DNA of 64,000 bases from Paeniglutamicibacter sulfureus (GTDB lineage Bacteria > Actinomycetota > Actinomycetes > Actinomycetales > Micrococcaceae), in NCBI RefSeq assembly GCF_030512175.1, contig NZ_JAULBL010000002.1, positions 1,796,149 to 1,860,148 on the forward strand, given 5' to 3'. The number at the start of each line of letters is the position of its first letter. Position 1 is the first letter of the stretch. The position numbers and the translations under genes were made by a program. Under the pieces are notes generated by a model. It did not search any database and was not told the origin of the DNA. It worked only from the letters and a program-made list of their open reading frames with translations. Shown here piece after piece: positions 51,770 to 59,977 of the stretch.

Positions 51770-53302
51770 TCAGCAGCGCCGAAGCAATGACTTCTCGAAC
51801 TCGGCGGCGTCCACCGGGCGGGCGTAGAGGAATCCCTGCGCCGTGGTGAAGCCCATGGACTTGAGCTTGTCGGATTGCTCCGCGGTCTCCACACCTTCAA
51901 CGATGCACTTGAGATTGCAGGCGGCGATGAGGTCTGAGATGGCTTGCAGGAAGGATTCCTGTCGAGGGTCCACGGCAATGTCATCGATGAGCGACTTGTC
52001 GATCTTGGCGCCCCCCACCGGCAATTGCCGAAGGTAACTGATGGAGGAATAACCGGTGCCGAAGTCGTCGATGAAAACTTCGACACCCATTTTTTGCAAG
52101 GCCAGTAGCGTGTATCGGTGGAGGTTGTCTCCTGACATCAACCGGTCTTCGGTGATTTCCAATGACAGGACGGACGCCGGCAACCCATGGTGGCGCAGTG
52201 CATTGCGCACCACGTCGGCGAAGTGCAGGTCATGCAACTCACGGGAGGTGACGTTCAGGTGCACCTTGAACGCGGAGTCGACGAGTTTCTCGGTCCGCCA
52301 TTTCTTGACGTCGCCCAAGGCCCTCTCCAGCAGGTATTCGGTGAGTTCCCCGATCATGCCCGATTCCTCGGCGGTTGGCAGGAACTGGTCGGGCCGAACA
52401 AGTCCATATCCGTCCCGCTGCCACCTCACCAGTGCCTCCGCACCCACGATGCGTTCATCGCGAATGCAAACCACCGCTTGGTAGGCCGGAAAGAACTGCT
52501 CGGTTCCCAGCGCCCGCCTCAGGTCGGCAAGCATCTCTGCCTTTTCCCGCCGTTCATAGAGCATGAACGACTCGAACTCCACGACTTTTTCGGTTCGGGA
52601 ACGCTTGGCAACATACATCGCCGTATCCGCTTCCAGCACCAAACTATCAGCCGAATGGGCCGCCGTGGCCCTGACGATCCCGAGACTGGTGCCGGGGTTC
52701 AGGTGTATATCGTCAATGACCATGTCCTCGTTCATTGCGGCAACAATGCGTCGACCTACGCTCGTGGCGCTTTGTTCGGGCATGCGTATGAGAATGGCGA
52801 ATTCGTCGCCCCCGAGGCGGGCCACGACGTCTTCGGTGCGGACGCAGTTGCGCAGTCTGTCGGCCAACTGGCACAGCACGTTGTCACCTACCGCATGACC
52901 GTAGGTGTCGTTGATGCTCTTGAATGCATCCAGATCCAGGAGCATAAGAATCGGGGCGGAATCGCTGCTGTCGAAGGTCTCCAGTGTCCTTTCGATTTCA
53001 TTCATGAGCGCGGATCGGTTGGCCAGCTCCGTCAACGGGTCCGTAAAGGCAAGTTGCTCCATTTGGTCCCGAGCCGCCTCGAGTAGCCGAGTGCGTTCGG
53101 CGACGCGGCGATCGAGGGTGGAATACGTTGTTTCCAATTCGGAAGCCATGGCATTGATCCCCATGATGATGGCGTCGATTTCATCGCGCTTGCTGCTGGG
53201 GTTTAGCAAGGTCTTAAAGTCCATGTCAGCGATCCTGAGTATGGCGTCTACGATCTGGGGAATGCGGGGTTCAGCCCCATCCGGAGTCCGGGAATCACTC
53301 AT
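51770..53302 (-). CDS. GGDEF-EAL protein (diguanylate cyclase/phosphodiesterase)
   Basis: A 510-residue cytoplasmic protein with no membrane segment. An N-terminal helical region (residues 1-85) ends in a coiled coil. The GGDEF domain has the intact LGGDEFAIL near residue 161. The EAL domain begins at EALVRW near 288 and has LNVTSREL, LEITEDRL, DDFGTGYSS near 415, KIDKSLI and EGVET. All key catalytic residues seem present, so it may make or degrade c-di-GMP. It overlaps the STAS-like gene by 8 nt and is third in the operon behind the GT2 gene. Control of that synthase is inferred. Confidence 0.93.
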   Translation of the reverse strand: MSDSRTPDGAEPRIPQIVDAILRIADMDFKTLLNPSSKRDEIDAIIMGINAMASELETTYSTLDRRVAERTRLLEAARDQMEQLAFTDPLTELANRSALMNEIERTLETFDSSDSAPILMLLDLDAFKSINDTYGHAVGDNVLCQLADRLRNCVRTEDVVARLGGDEFAILIRMPEQSATSVGRRIVAAMNEDMVIDDIHLNPGTSLGIVRATAAHSADSLVLEADTAMYVAKRSRTEKVVEFESFMLYERREKAEMLADLRRALGTEQFFPAYQAVVCIRDERIVGAEALVRWQRDGYGLVRPDQFLPTAEESGMIGELTEYLLERALGDVKKWRTEKLVDSAFKVHLNVTSRELHDLHFADVVRNALRHHGLPASVLSLEITEDRLMSGDNLHRYTLLALQKMGVEVFIDDFGTGYSSISYLRQLPVGGAKIDKSLIDDIAVDPRQESFLQAISDLIAACNLKCIVEGVETAEQSDKLKSMGFTTAQGFLYARPVDAAEFEKSLLRRC

Positions 53303-53753
53303 GGTTCAACAAGAATGCCAGGGCATCCTGGCGATTCTCAACATAGGTAAACCGACGCGATGTGTCGATCTTGCGCATGAAGAACCGTGCAAGTACGCGA
53401 TCTGCCGGCCCCGAGCCCTGAAAGACGCTTCGCACGCCTTTCGTCGTGGAATTGAAGATGCAGGAGACTTCTGGATCTATGGAGTCCAGACCACAAATAT
53501 CGACGAGAAGGTACCTGACTCGCCGTTCGGCCTTGCCGATATCCTCCAGGAGCTCCAGGACCATGGGGACCGTGAGCTCGGTGCGGGGCTTGAAGTCGAT
53601 TTCGAGCAGTTCGTTGCCATGAAACGTGAGCAACGCAGGCCCGCTCTCCATGGTCGGCATGGTGAGGACATCCGCGGACCCCGGTGTCCCCAAGATGCTG
53701 GCCGGCTCTTCTGGGCCACCGGGAATCATCCCGATCGCGGGAATTATGGTCAT
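53295..53753 (-). CDS. STAS/SpoIIAA-like protein (DUF7793 type)
   Basis: A 152-residue protein. After a ~40-residue variable start come ALLTFHGNELLEIDFKPRTE, then VPMVLELLEDIGKAERRVRY and LLVDICGLDSIDPEVSCIFN. This fits the alternating strand-helix pattern of a STAS-like fold. The DUF7793 name is recalled and less certain. It lies 2 nt after the GT2 stop and overlaps the GGDEF-EAL gene by 8 nt, so it probably links the two, for example as a localisation or scaffolding partner (inference). Confidence 0.6.
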   Translation of the reverse strand: MTIIPAIGMIPGGPEEPASILGTPGSADVLTMPTMESGPALLTFHGNELLEIDFKPRTELTVPMVLELLEDIGKAERRVRYLLVDICGLDSIDPEVSCIFNSTTKGVRSVFQGSGPADRVLARFFMRKIDTSRRFTYVENRQDALAFLLNHE

Positions 53754-53755
53754 GG

Positions 53756-56074
53756 CTATTTCACCCCAATCCTCTTGCGGCGATCGTCACTTCCACGAAG
53801 GTCGCGATCCAGTCGGCGGTCGCCCTGGTACAGCAAGGTGGACCAGTCCGTGTTCTCCGGTGTCGCCACCGGATAGGACTCGGTGACAATCTTGGCCTTC
53901 TTGGGCGCGACATAAAGCCAATTGGCGACTCCCAAGACCATATCCACGATTGAGTTCTTGAAACCGATGTAGGCGCGAATGGCGTAAAGTGCCAACACGC
54001 TATTGAACGCAGCGAAGGCGAAATTGCCCCAGTTTCTTTCCTGGAAATCCCGCCACATGGTGAAGAGCGAAAAGAGGACGATCAAATAGGGGATGGCCAC
54101 GTAGAGGCCGGGGGAAGCGGTCCGGTTCCTGACCTTCGGGGTCCTGACGAAGGGAATCTTTTCACCGGTAAATGCCTGCTCGGTGGACTTGAGGACTCCC
54201 GCCATGTTCACCGGAAGAAGGATCAGGTTGAAGCCGTAGATCCTGAAGATGTCACTGAATCGATGCCCACAGTCGCGCAGGTCGCTGCCCATGGCAATGA
54301 AGTACGGAAGTGCCGCCGCGAAAATAAGTGGGCTGAGCAAGCGTCCGTCGTAGGGGTAGGCCAGGAGGAAAACCAGACCGACGCTGGCCCACGCAATCGA
54401 GGCCATATAGTTGACGCGCAGCAGCACTTCGCGCAATTTGATCCGTTCGTTGCGGCGTTTGCGTTCACTGATCTGTAACCAGAATTTCGGAAGGATCAGG
54501 AGCCCGCCGTTGGCCCACCGCCGGCGCTGGACCACCAGCGAACCAAAGTCCGGAGGGGTTGCGCTGTAGCTGAGCCGTTCAGGATAATTGGACAAGGTCC
54601 ATCCATGGGTACCGAGGTCGATGCTTGACTCGGTGTCTTCGATGACGGTGCGGTCCTGAATGTAGGTGTGGATTTCGTATCCGCCGACGGTGTGGGTCTG
54701 GCGAATGTCCAAAAGTGCCTGCTTGCGAATGATGGCATTGGCACCTACCCAGAATGTGGCGTTGTAGTGCGTCTTTCCCTGATGGAGGATGTGCTGGATA
54801 TCTGTCGAAGCTCCCGCGAGACGTTCGATGCGGGTGGGCGCGCCGCGAAAAGACGAATACGGGGTCTGGGTTACCGCAACGCGTGAGTTTTCCTCCGATT
54901 CCAGGAAATACACCAGACGCAGGCAATAGTCCCGCAGCAACAACGAGTCGGCGTCGAGCGTGAGCAGGTAGTCGGAATCTGGAATGTCCAGGACTCGCGC
55001 GCTGTCCGGGAGCTCCTGGGCCGGATCGAGCGCTCGCAGCACCTCGACGTCCCCGCGCTGGTCAACGAGCCACTTTTGTCCCATGAGGGAGATGTAAGCG
55101 TTCAGGTTCATGGCCTTATTGACGGCCTGTGAAAGGTTGGCGTACTTTTTGCGTTCGAAGTAGTGCATGTGCACGGAAAAAATGCGCACCAAACGCAGGT
55201 GCAGTTCTTCAAGCCGATCGTTGCTTGGTGAATCATCCTGCGAGGCGGCAGCGTTCAAAGCCAGCGTGGTCAGACGGAGTTCGCGTGCCAGACCCATGAT
55301 GACCGAGTCAACGAAGAACTCGTCCACGTGGTCCTCGACTTTTTCATTGGCCGCCATGGCCTCCAGCCAAGTGGAGGCGTCTTCGTAGGCAGCGATGGTG
55401 GTGGCAAGCATTTGCCCTGCCGTGGCGCCGACGTCACGTTGGCGTCCAAGCAAGGCGTGCGACGCAGCCGCGGCAATGCGCGCCGGTTCCAGAGCTTCCT
55501 GGATCCCTGCAGCCAAGGCGCGGGTTTCCTCCAGCTTTGCAAGGACTTCGAAATCCTTCGGATAGGGATTGTCGTCCACGAGCAAAACCACGTGCAGGTT
55601 CGTAAATTCCTGAAGCGCAGCCGACCAAAGGGTTTGCCGGACAACTGATGGCTCTTCGGCGTAGCTGGGAACCAACGTTGTGATCGACTTGTCGTAGGAA
55701 CGAAAGTGCCGATCCAGCTCGCCACGGGGAACGCGGCGGTGCCTGGCGAAACGCAGAAGAGCGCCCTGTCTGGCAATCAGGTACATCAGTGCCGAAAAAG
55801 TCAGGAAGGTGACCACGGCAAGATACATGGCGGCCTCAAACCGGAAACGGAATCCCGCATCCGGATTGTCTGCCAGTTGCCTGACGATGGTGCTGATGAC
55901 GTAGGCGGTCCAAGCCAAAATCGTCGTGACAATCGCTATCCGTCCCCACGCCATCTTGCGTCGGGAGGGCATCGGATGAACTATCGACAATGGTTCAGAT
56001 CGCTTTTCGGCGCCCCATTGCCGCTTGCGCATCTCCAAAATGCCGTCCCGGCTGTCACTGTCGATGTTATTCAA
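53756..56074 (-). CDS. Processive family 2 glycosyltransferase (cellulose synthase-like) with helical insertion
   Basis: A 772-residue membrane synthase. Two N-terminal helices (residues ~45-115) precede a GT-A domain with LLVDDNPY near 164, LTLDADSLLL near 372, IEDTESSIDL near 480 and QRRRW near 515. Four to six C-terminal helices carry FVRTPK. The DD-DAD-ED-QxxRW series marks a processive enzyme. The gap between the first and second Asp motifs is ~205 residues, about twice that of BcsA. It contains a predominantly helical insertion (residues ~170-310). It is first in an operon with the STAS-like and GGDEF-EAL genes. The product polymer is unknown; a GlcNAc-containing one is suggested by the divergent GH18 gene. 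Confidence 0.88.
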   Translation of the reverse strand: MNNIDSDSRDGILEMRKRQWGAEKRSEPLSIVHPMPSRRKMAWGRIAIVTTILAWTAYVISTIVRQLADNPDAGFRFRFEAAMYLAVVTFLTFSALMYLIARQGALLRFARHRRVPRGELDRHFRSYDKSITTLVPSYAEEPSVVRQTLWSAALQEFTNLHVVLLVDDNPYPKDFEVLAKLEETRALAAGIQEALEPARIAAAASHALLGRQRDVGATAGQMLATTIAAYEDASTWLEAMAANEKVEDHVDEFFVDSVIMGLARELRLTTLALNAAASQDDSPSNDRLEELHLRLVRIFSVHMHYFERKKYANLSQAVNKAMNLNAYISLMGQKWLVDQRGDVEVLRALDPAQELPDSARVLDIPDSDYLLTLDADSLLLRDYCLRLVYFLESEENSRVAVTQTPYSSFRGAPTRIERLAGASTDIQHILHQGKTHYNATFWVGANAIIRKQALLDIRQTHTVGGYEIHTYIQDRTVIEDTESSIDLGTHGWTLSNYPERLSYSATPPDFGSLVVQRRRWANGGLLILPKFWLQISERKRRNERIKLREVLLRVNYMASIAWASVGLVFLLAYPYDGRLLSPLIFAAALPYFIAMGSDLRDCGHRFSDIFRIYGFNLILLPVNMAGVLKSTEQAFTGEKIPFVRTPKVRNRTASPGLYVAIPYLIVLFSLFTMWRDFQERNWGNFAFAAFNSVLALYAIRAYIGFKNSIVDMVLGVANWLYVAPKKAKIVTESYPVATPENTDWSTLLYQGDRRLDRDLRGSDDRRKRIGVK

Positions 56075-56346
56075 AACTGTTTGCCCCCCAGCAAGTGAAC
56101 TACTTCCAGGCTGTCTGATGACCCCTTATGCGTTTCCGGTCCTGAGCCTAACGCACGATTCCCGTGTGACTTGGCTAACTTGGGGGCTGGATTCGCACAA
56201 GGTTTGAACAAGATTTGCGCAAGAAGCCCAATTTGCCCGATCGATACAGTTAGCTTTACTTTGATGGGTTGCTCATCGCCAAAATAATCCTCGCTGTTAA
56301 ATGAATTATGGCAGTGGGCTGAAGTTTGTAATGAATTGGGGTCGAT
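56075..56346. promoter_or_regulatory. AT-rich divergent promoter region of the exopolysaccharide locus
   Basis: 272 bases, markedly less GC-rich than the genes, between the divergent GT2 and GH18 genes. It should hold both promoters. I saw no GEMM-type c-di-GMP riboswitch signature and no clear operator. Confidence 0.45.
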
Positions 56347-57909
56347 GTGTCTAACCTTGCCGCTGGCAGGCGCCTGTCTTGGGTTCGAGTATTCGTTGTT
56401 GCCGGGGTGATCGCCGGACTGGTGATCACCGGACTATACCTATGGAACTCCACGCGCGATTCCGCCCGGGCCGCCGAATCGGGTCGCTGGTATGGCTCCT
56501 ATGTTGATGCGACCTCCACGCCGTTCTATCCCTTTGCCGACAACATCTCTGAGGGAGAACGCGTCATCCTGGGCTTTGCCGTGGCGGACCCCAATGATTC
56601 ATGCGCGAATTCGTGGGGTGGCTACTATTCCATTGAAAGCGCCAACGCTACGTTTGATTTGGACCGTAAGGTTGCCCGGGTCCGGGAACTCGGCGGTGAG
56701 ATAGTGATATCCACCGGTGGACTGAACAATGACGAATTGGCCACGGCCTGCACCGACGAGGAAAAGATCATCGCAGGCTACGAGTCGTTCCTGCAGCGAT
56801 ATGACTCCACCACACTGGATTTGGACGTCGAGGGAAACGACCTCGAGGATTCGACGGCCTCCTTGCGGCGCGCATCGGCAGTGGCGGCACTCCAAGACCG
56901 CGCGGATAAAAGCGGGAAGCCGGTGGAAGTTTGGGTCACCCTTCCCGTGGATACCCGTGGCCTGACCCAATCCGGACTGGGGGAGGTCAAACGCCTCCTC
57001 GAGGGCGGAGTCGATCTGGCCGGGGTGAACCTCATGACCATGAACTTTGGCCAGACGCGTGCCCCGGGCCAAAGCATGGCAGCGGCATCGGAGCAGGGCG
57101 CGCGTTCCGCTCACTCCCAAATCAAGGCGGTCTACGCTGACTTGGGGCAGGTTGTGGGGGATCATACGCTTTGGGCGAAAATTGGCCTCACTCCTATGAT
57201 CGGACAGAACGATCTTATAGGCGAAGTCTTTACCCTTGATGATGCTGTGGCGTTGAAGGAATTTGCGGCCGCAAGCGGCATCGGACGGCTGTCAATGTGG
57301 TCGGCTAACCGGGACATGGATTGCGGCCCGAACTTTCCGAACCTCCAGCGCGTCTCGAACAACTGCAGCGGGACCGCCCAGGAGACAGGGGCCTTTGCCC
57401 GCTTGCTCTCGGCCGACATGACCTCCCAGGCAGCTTCCGCGCCGGAAAACCTGGCGCCCGTCGAGGCCCCCATGGAAACGGCCATCGTCGATGACCCTGC
57501 GAAAAGTCCCTACCCGGTGTGGAATGCCGAAGCGGCCTATGCAAAATCGGACCGTATCGTATGGCGGGGCAATGTCTATGAGGCAAAATGGTGGACCGAA
57601 GGGGACGCGCCGGATCTTCCGGTGTCAGATGTCAGGGCCTCCGCGTGGACGCTGGTTGGCCCGGTGCTTCCCGGGGACAAGCCGGAAGCACCAGTAGTGG
57701 TCCCTTCCGGCACCTACCCGGCCTGGTCGGCCGAGGAAGTCTATGAGAAGGGTGATCGGATCTTGTTCGATGGCCGCATCTTCGAGGCCAAATGGTGGAA
57801 CCAAACCAGCAGCCCGGACGCTGCCGTTCAGGGTGCAGTTGACTCGCCGTGGTCCGGATTCAGCAACGAACAGGTGAAGGAAATTCTCAAGGAGGCCAAG
57901 ACACCGTAG
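56347..57909 (+). CDS. GH18 chitinase-like protein with two CBM5/12 modules
   Basis: A 520-residue protein with an N-terminal membrane anchor or uncleaved signal (RVFVVAGVIAGLVITGLYLW). The catalytic barrel begins GRWYGSYVDATSTPFYPFAD. The GH18 catalytic strand TTLDLDVEG is near residue 158 (Asp-x-Asp-x-Glu), with later strands NLMTMNFGQ and LSMWSANRD. Two C-terminal modules near 388 and 456 (YPVWNAEAAYAKSDRIVWRG and YPAWSAEEVYEKGDRILFDG) are CBM5/12 chitin-binding units with the AKWW motif. The start is GTG 56347. It is divergent from the GT2 operon. It may degrade or trim the polymer made there, or scavenge chitin. Confidence 0.87.
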   Translation: MSNLAAGRRLSWVRVFVVAGVIAGLVITGLYLWNSTRDSARAAESGRWYGSYVDATSTPFYPFADNISEGERVILGFAVADPNDSCANSWGGYYSIESANATFDLDRKVARVRELGGEIVISTGGLNNDELATACTDEEKIIAGYESFLQRYDSTTLDLDVEGNDLEDSTASLRRASAVAALQDRADKSGKPVEVWVTLPVDTRGLTQSGLGEVKRLLEGGVDLAGVNLMTMNFGQTRAPGQSMAAASEQGARSAHSQIKAVYADLGQVVGDHTLWAKIGLTPMIGQNDLIGEVFTLDDAVALKEFAAASGIGRLSMWSANRDMDCGPNFPNLQRVSNNCSGTAQETGAFARLLSADMTSQAASAPENLAPVEAPMETAIVDDPAKSPYPVWNAEAAYAKSDRIVWRGNVYEAKWWTEGDAPDLPVSDVRASAWTLVGPVLPGDKPEAPVVVPSGTYPAWSAEEVYEKGDRILFDGRIFEAKWWNQTSSPDAAVQGAVDSPWSGFSNEQVKEILKEAKTP

Positions 57910-57941
57910 GGGCGCCGTGGCTGCCGTTGCCCCGGTCCTCT

Positions 57942-58925
57942 TCAGCTCTCGGTTGAGCGCTCAATCCGGTCAGCGTTGGCGCGTTCTCGGTTGGACTCCT
58001 CATGGCGGCCCAGGGCATCGAGAACTTGTGACCAGAGACGGTGTACCGAGGCATCTTCGGGCGCCCCGCCGTTGTAGGCATCGGCCAGCGCCTTTTCCAG
58101 TAAATTCGAGGCCTCTTCCAGCCTCCCGTTGGCGAAATACCAGCGAGCGCGGGTGCCGGCCAAGCCGAGCAGTTCGACCGCAGTGCCGCCTATGATGTCG
58201 TATGCCAGTTGGGCGCGCGCAATGCAGTCATCGGTCTGCTGGTTGGCGACTCCGGCCTGCAATTGCACGTCGGCGCTCGCATTATTGAACCTGGCCCACA
58301 GATGGATGTCGTTGATTTTCTGCAGTCGATCGGCCGCTCGTCCGTGGTATTCAAATCCCTCCGCAAGGTGCCCCTTCGCGAACGCGAGGTTGCCAAGTGT
58401 CCAGAAGCCCTGGCCAGCCAACTTGGTGTCGTCAACATGCCGCAAGGTAGTCGAAAGCCGGTTGTGCACGTCCCACGCTTCGTCGATGTTCTCTGCTTCC
58501 ACCAAGCACGCAATGATGCCTTGGTAGGCCTCGGCGCGGGCATCGTATCTGTCTTCGACCTCTTCCATCACGGCCAAGGCTTCGCGCGCCGTGGCCACGG
58601 CGCGTTCGTGGTGCGATTGGTTTCGCAGTGCCGCTGCGCACAGGATGAGTACCTGGGCCTTGAAGACCGGATCGCTTTGCACCTTGGGCAGGTCCAGGAT
58701 CGTCTCGGCGGATTCCAGCGCTGCAGCGTACGCTCCGGTGAGGATCTGGCACTTCCCCAGTTCGTACCGGAATTCCGACTCCTTGCCCGGATCTCCCATG
58801 GCCGCGTAGAGGTTCGCGCATTCCCTTGCAGCTTCCAGGACTTGTTGTTGGTCTCCTGAATTCCGGATTTGGCGAAGGCGTGCCTCCGCTTTGGCAGCGC
58901 GGGCTTCTAGAGAAGGGTTGGACAT
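57942..58925 (-). CDS. Cytoplasmic TPR-repeat protein (Rap-like candidate)
   Basis: A 327-residue all-helical protein with no signal, no membrane segment and no DNA-binding domain. TPR-like pairs run through the chain: ECANLYAAMGDPGKESEFRY, then AAALESAETILDL, EAYQGIIACLVEAENIDEAW, FWTLGNLAFAKGHLAEGFEY and RWYFANGRLEEASNLLEKAL. A superhelix of this type binds peptides, as in Rap, NprR and AimR. The neighbouring divergent gene encodes a tiny exported peptide with a repeated motif, which makes a peptide-receptor role possible (inference). ATG 58943 is an in-frame alternative start. Confidence 0.75.
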   Translation of the reverse strand: MSNPSLEARAAKAEARLRQIRNSGDQQQVLEAARECANLYAAMGDPGKESEFRYELGKCQILTGAYAAALESAETILDLPKVQSDPVFKAQVLILCAAALRNQSHHERAVATAREALAVMEEVEDRYDARAEAYQGIIACLVEAENIDEAWDVHNRLSTTLRHVDDTKLAGQGFWTLGNLAFAKGHLAEGFEYHGRAADRLQKINDIHLWARFNNASADVQLQAGVANQQTDDCIARAQLAYDIIGGTAVELLGLAGTRARWYFANGRLEEASNLLEKALADAYNGGAPEDASVHRLWSQVLDALGRHEESNRERANADRIERSTES

Positions 58926-58989
58926 GCCCCCATTATGCGGCATGGGAAGATGGCCGGAAAATAGGGATCCGGGCAGGGAACTGGCCCAC

Positions 58990-59039
58990 CAGGGTTTTAC
59001 CTATCGCGATTTGCCAAAATTGGTTGCTGCAAAACCCTG
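58990..59039. promoter_or_regulatory. Inverted repeat in the TPR/peptide divergent region
   Basis: CAGGGTTTT (58990-58998) is inverted as AAAACCCTG (59031-59039), with a 32-base spacer. It lies between the divergent TPR and peptide genes and may be an operator or an RNA hairpin. Confidence 0.35.
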
Positions 59040-59158
59040 CCCAATAACCGCAGGTGAGCACTAGAATATTCGATTGGGGCTGCCAGCGCCATGAGGGCGC
59101 CGGCACTCCGGGCAAGCCCCAGATCACTCGCCCGAATAATCATTGAGATGGAGAACAG

Positions 59159-59374
59159 ATGAAGAAGATCCTGGGTTCGGCCCTGGCCGCATTGTTCCTG
59201 GCTGGCGCGGTCGTTGCCGGCGGGACCGCGAATGTCCCACAACAGGACAACGCATCGGTGCAAAGCATTGGCATCGTCAAGACCCTGGGCGGAAACAACA
59301 ACTGGCCGCTGGGGGACGACACCAATACGTCCGGCACCAGCAAAACAGCCGGAAACAACAACTGGCCGCTCTAG
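59159..59374 (+). CDS. Small exported peptide precursor with two GNNNWPL repeats
   Basis: A 71-residue protein. A Sec signal (MKKILGSALAALFLAGAVVA) with cleavage near AGGTA is followed by a short polar mature part. GNNNWPL occurs at residues ~45-51 and again as the last seven residues, and the two copies are identical. The coding DNA repeats exactly over 21 bases (59290-59310 and 59350-59370), 60 bases apart. TGGAG lies 7 nt upstream. The layout resembles Phr/pheromone precursors, in which a C-terminal peptide is released after export. No Cys residues or lanthipeptide-type modification genes are present. No family was recognised; function is inferred from layout only. Confidence 0.7.
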   Translation: MKKILGSALAALFLAGAVVAGGTANVPQQDNASVQSIGIVKTLGGNNNWPLGDDTNTSGTSKTAGNNNWPL

Positions 59375-59977
59375 GCTCCACTTTTGGATAAAGAACCATG
59401 ATGTCGGTTCACCGCATGTTGGGCGGGCCGGCAGGATTGGCGACCTTTACTGGACACCGTTGCGTGGACGATGGCTTATGCCTCTGCAACATGATCGCAA
59501 CACCCGGTCGGGTTTTCCCGGTCGGGTGTTGTGCTATCCCGTCCGGCGGGACGATTCGTTCAGTCTCGTTTACATGCAGGGCGCGGTGGACAACCGTCTT
59601 CGGAAAGCAGTCAAACCGACGAAACTCGTAGAATCCTAGCGTCGCGGGGGCGTTTGACACGGACATTGTGTCTCGTTGGTTCCTCGCATGGCACCGACAG
59701 CCCTGAGTTCAGTGCGGGCAGTGAATCGTTTTCATCGATTCGGGAACTACTTGATCACCCGGGAGCCCGCCATAATCACTCCCTTGGGACAAATCCCGAC
59801 CGTGACAAGGAAGCATTGGAGCGCTGGAAATATGCGCCCGATGCAGTATGGCATTATCATGACCAATTGCCCGTAAAAATCATCCGGTGCACCATGCGGG
59901 TCCCGCTTACACGTCGCGGCATGGTCGATCCATGGATCCCCCAGGCACGACACAGGCCACAGATGGAAGCCCCCCCA
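59375..59977. other. Gene-free stretch before the histidine kinase gene
   Basis: About 600 bases. It contains the hairpin at 59498-59531 and the kinase promoter. The frame continuing upstream from the kinase shows no conserved residues, so I treat it as non-coding. Confidence 0.4.
59498..59531 (+). terminator. Hairpin after the peptide gene
   Basis: CAACACCCG (59498-59506) pairs with CGGGTGTTG (59523-59531), and the loop contains a CCCGGTCGGG-type direct repeat. It lies 124 nt after the stop. A terminator for the peptide transcript is plausible. Confidence 0.45.

Noticed and set aside
56075-56346. c-di-GMP riboswitch in the divergent region of the GT2/GH18 genes
   Set aside because: No conserved GEMM core or tetraloop-receptor pattern could be found by eye; only AT-rich promoter-like sequence is visible.
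59531-59977. N-terminal extension of the histidine kinase back to 59531
   Set aside because: No conserved domain or coherent composition before MTHSSTDG, and the extension starts inside the hairpin at 59498-59531.
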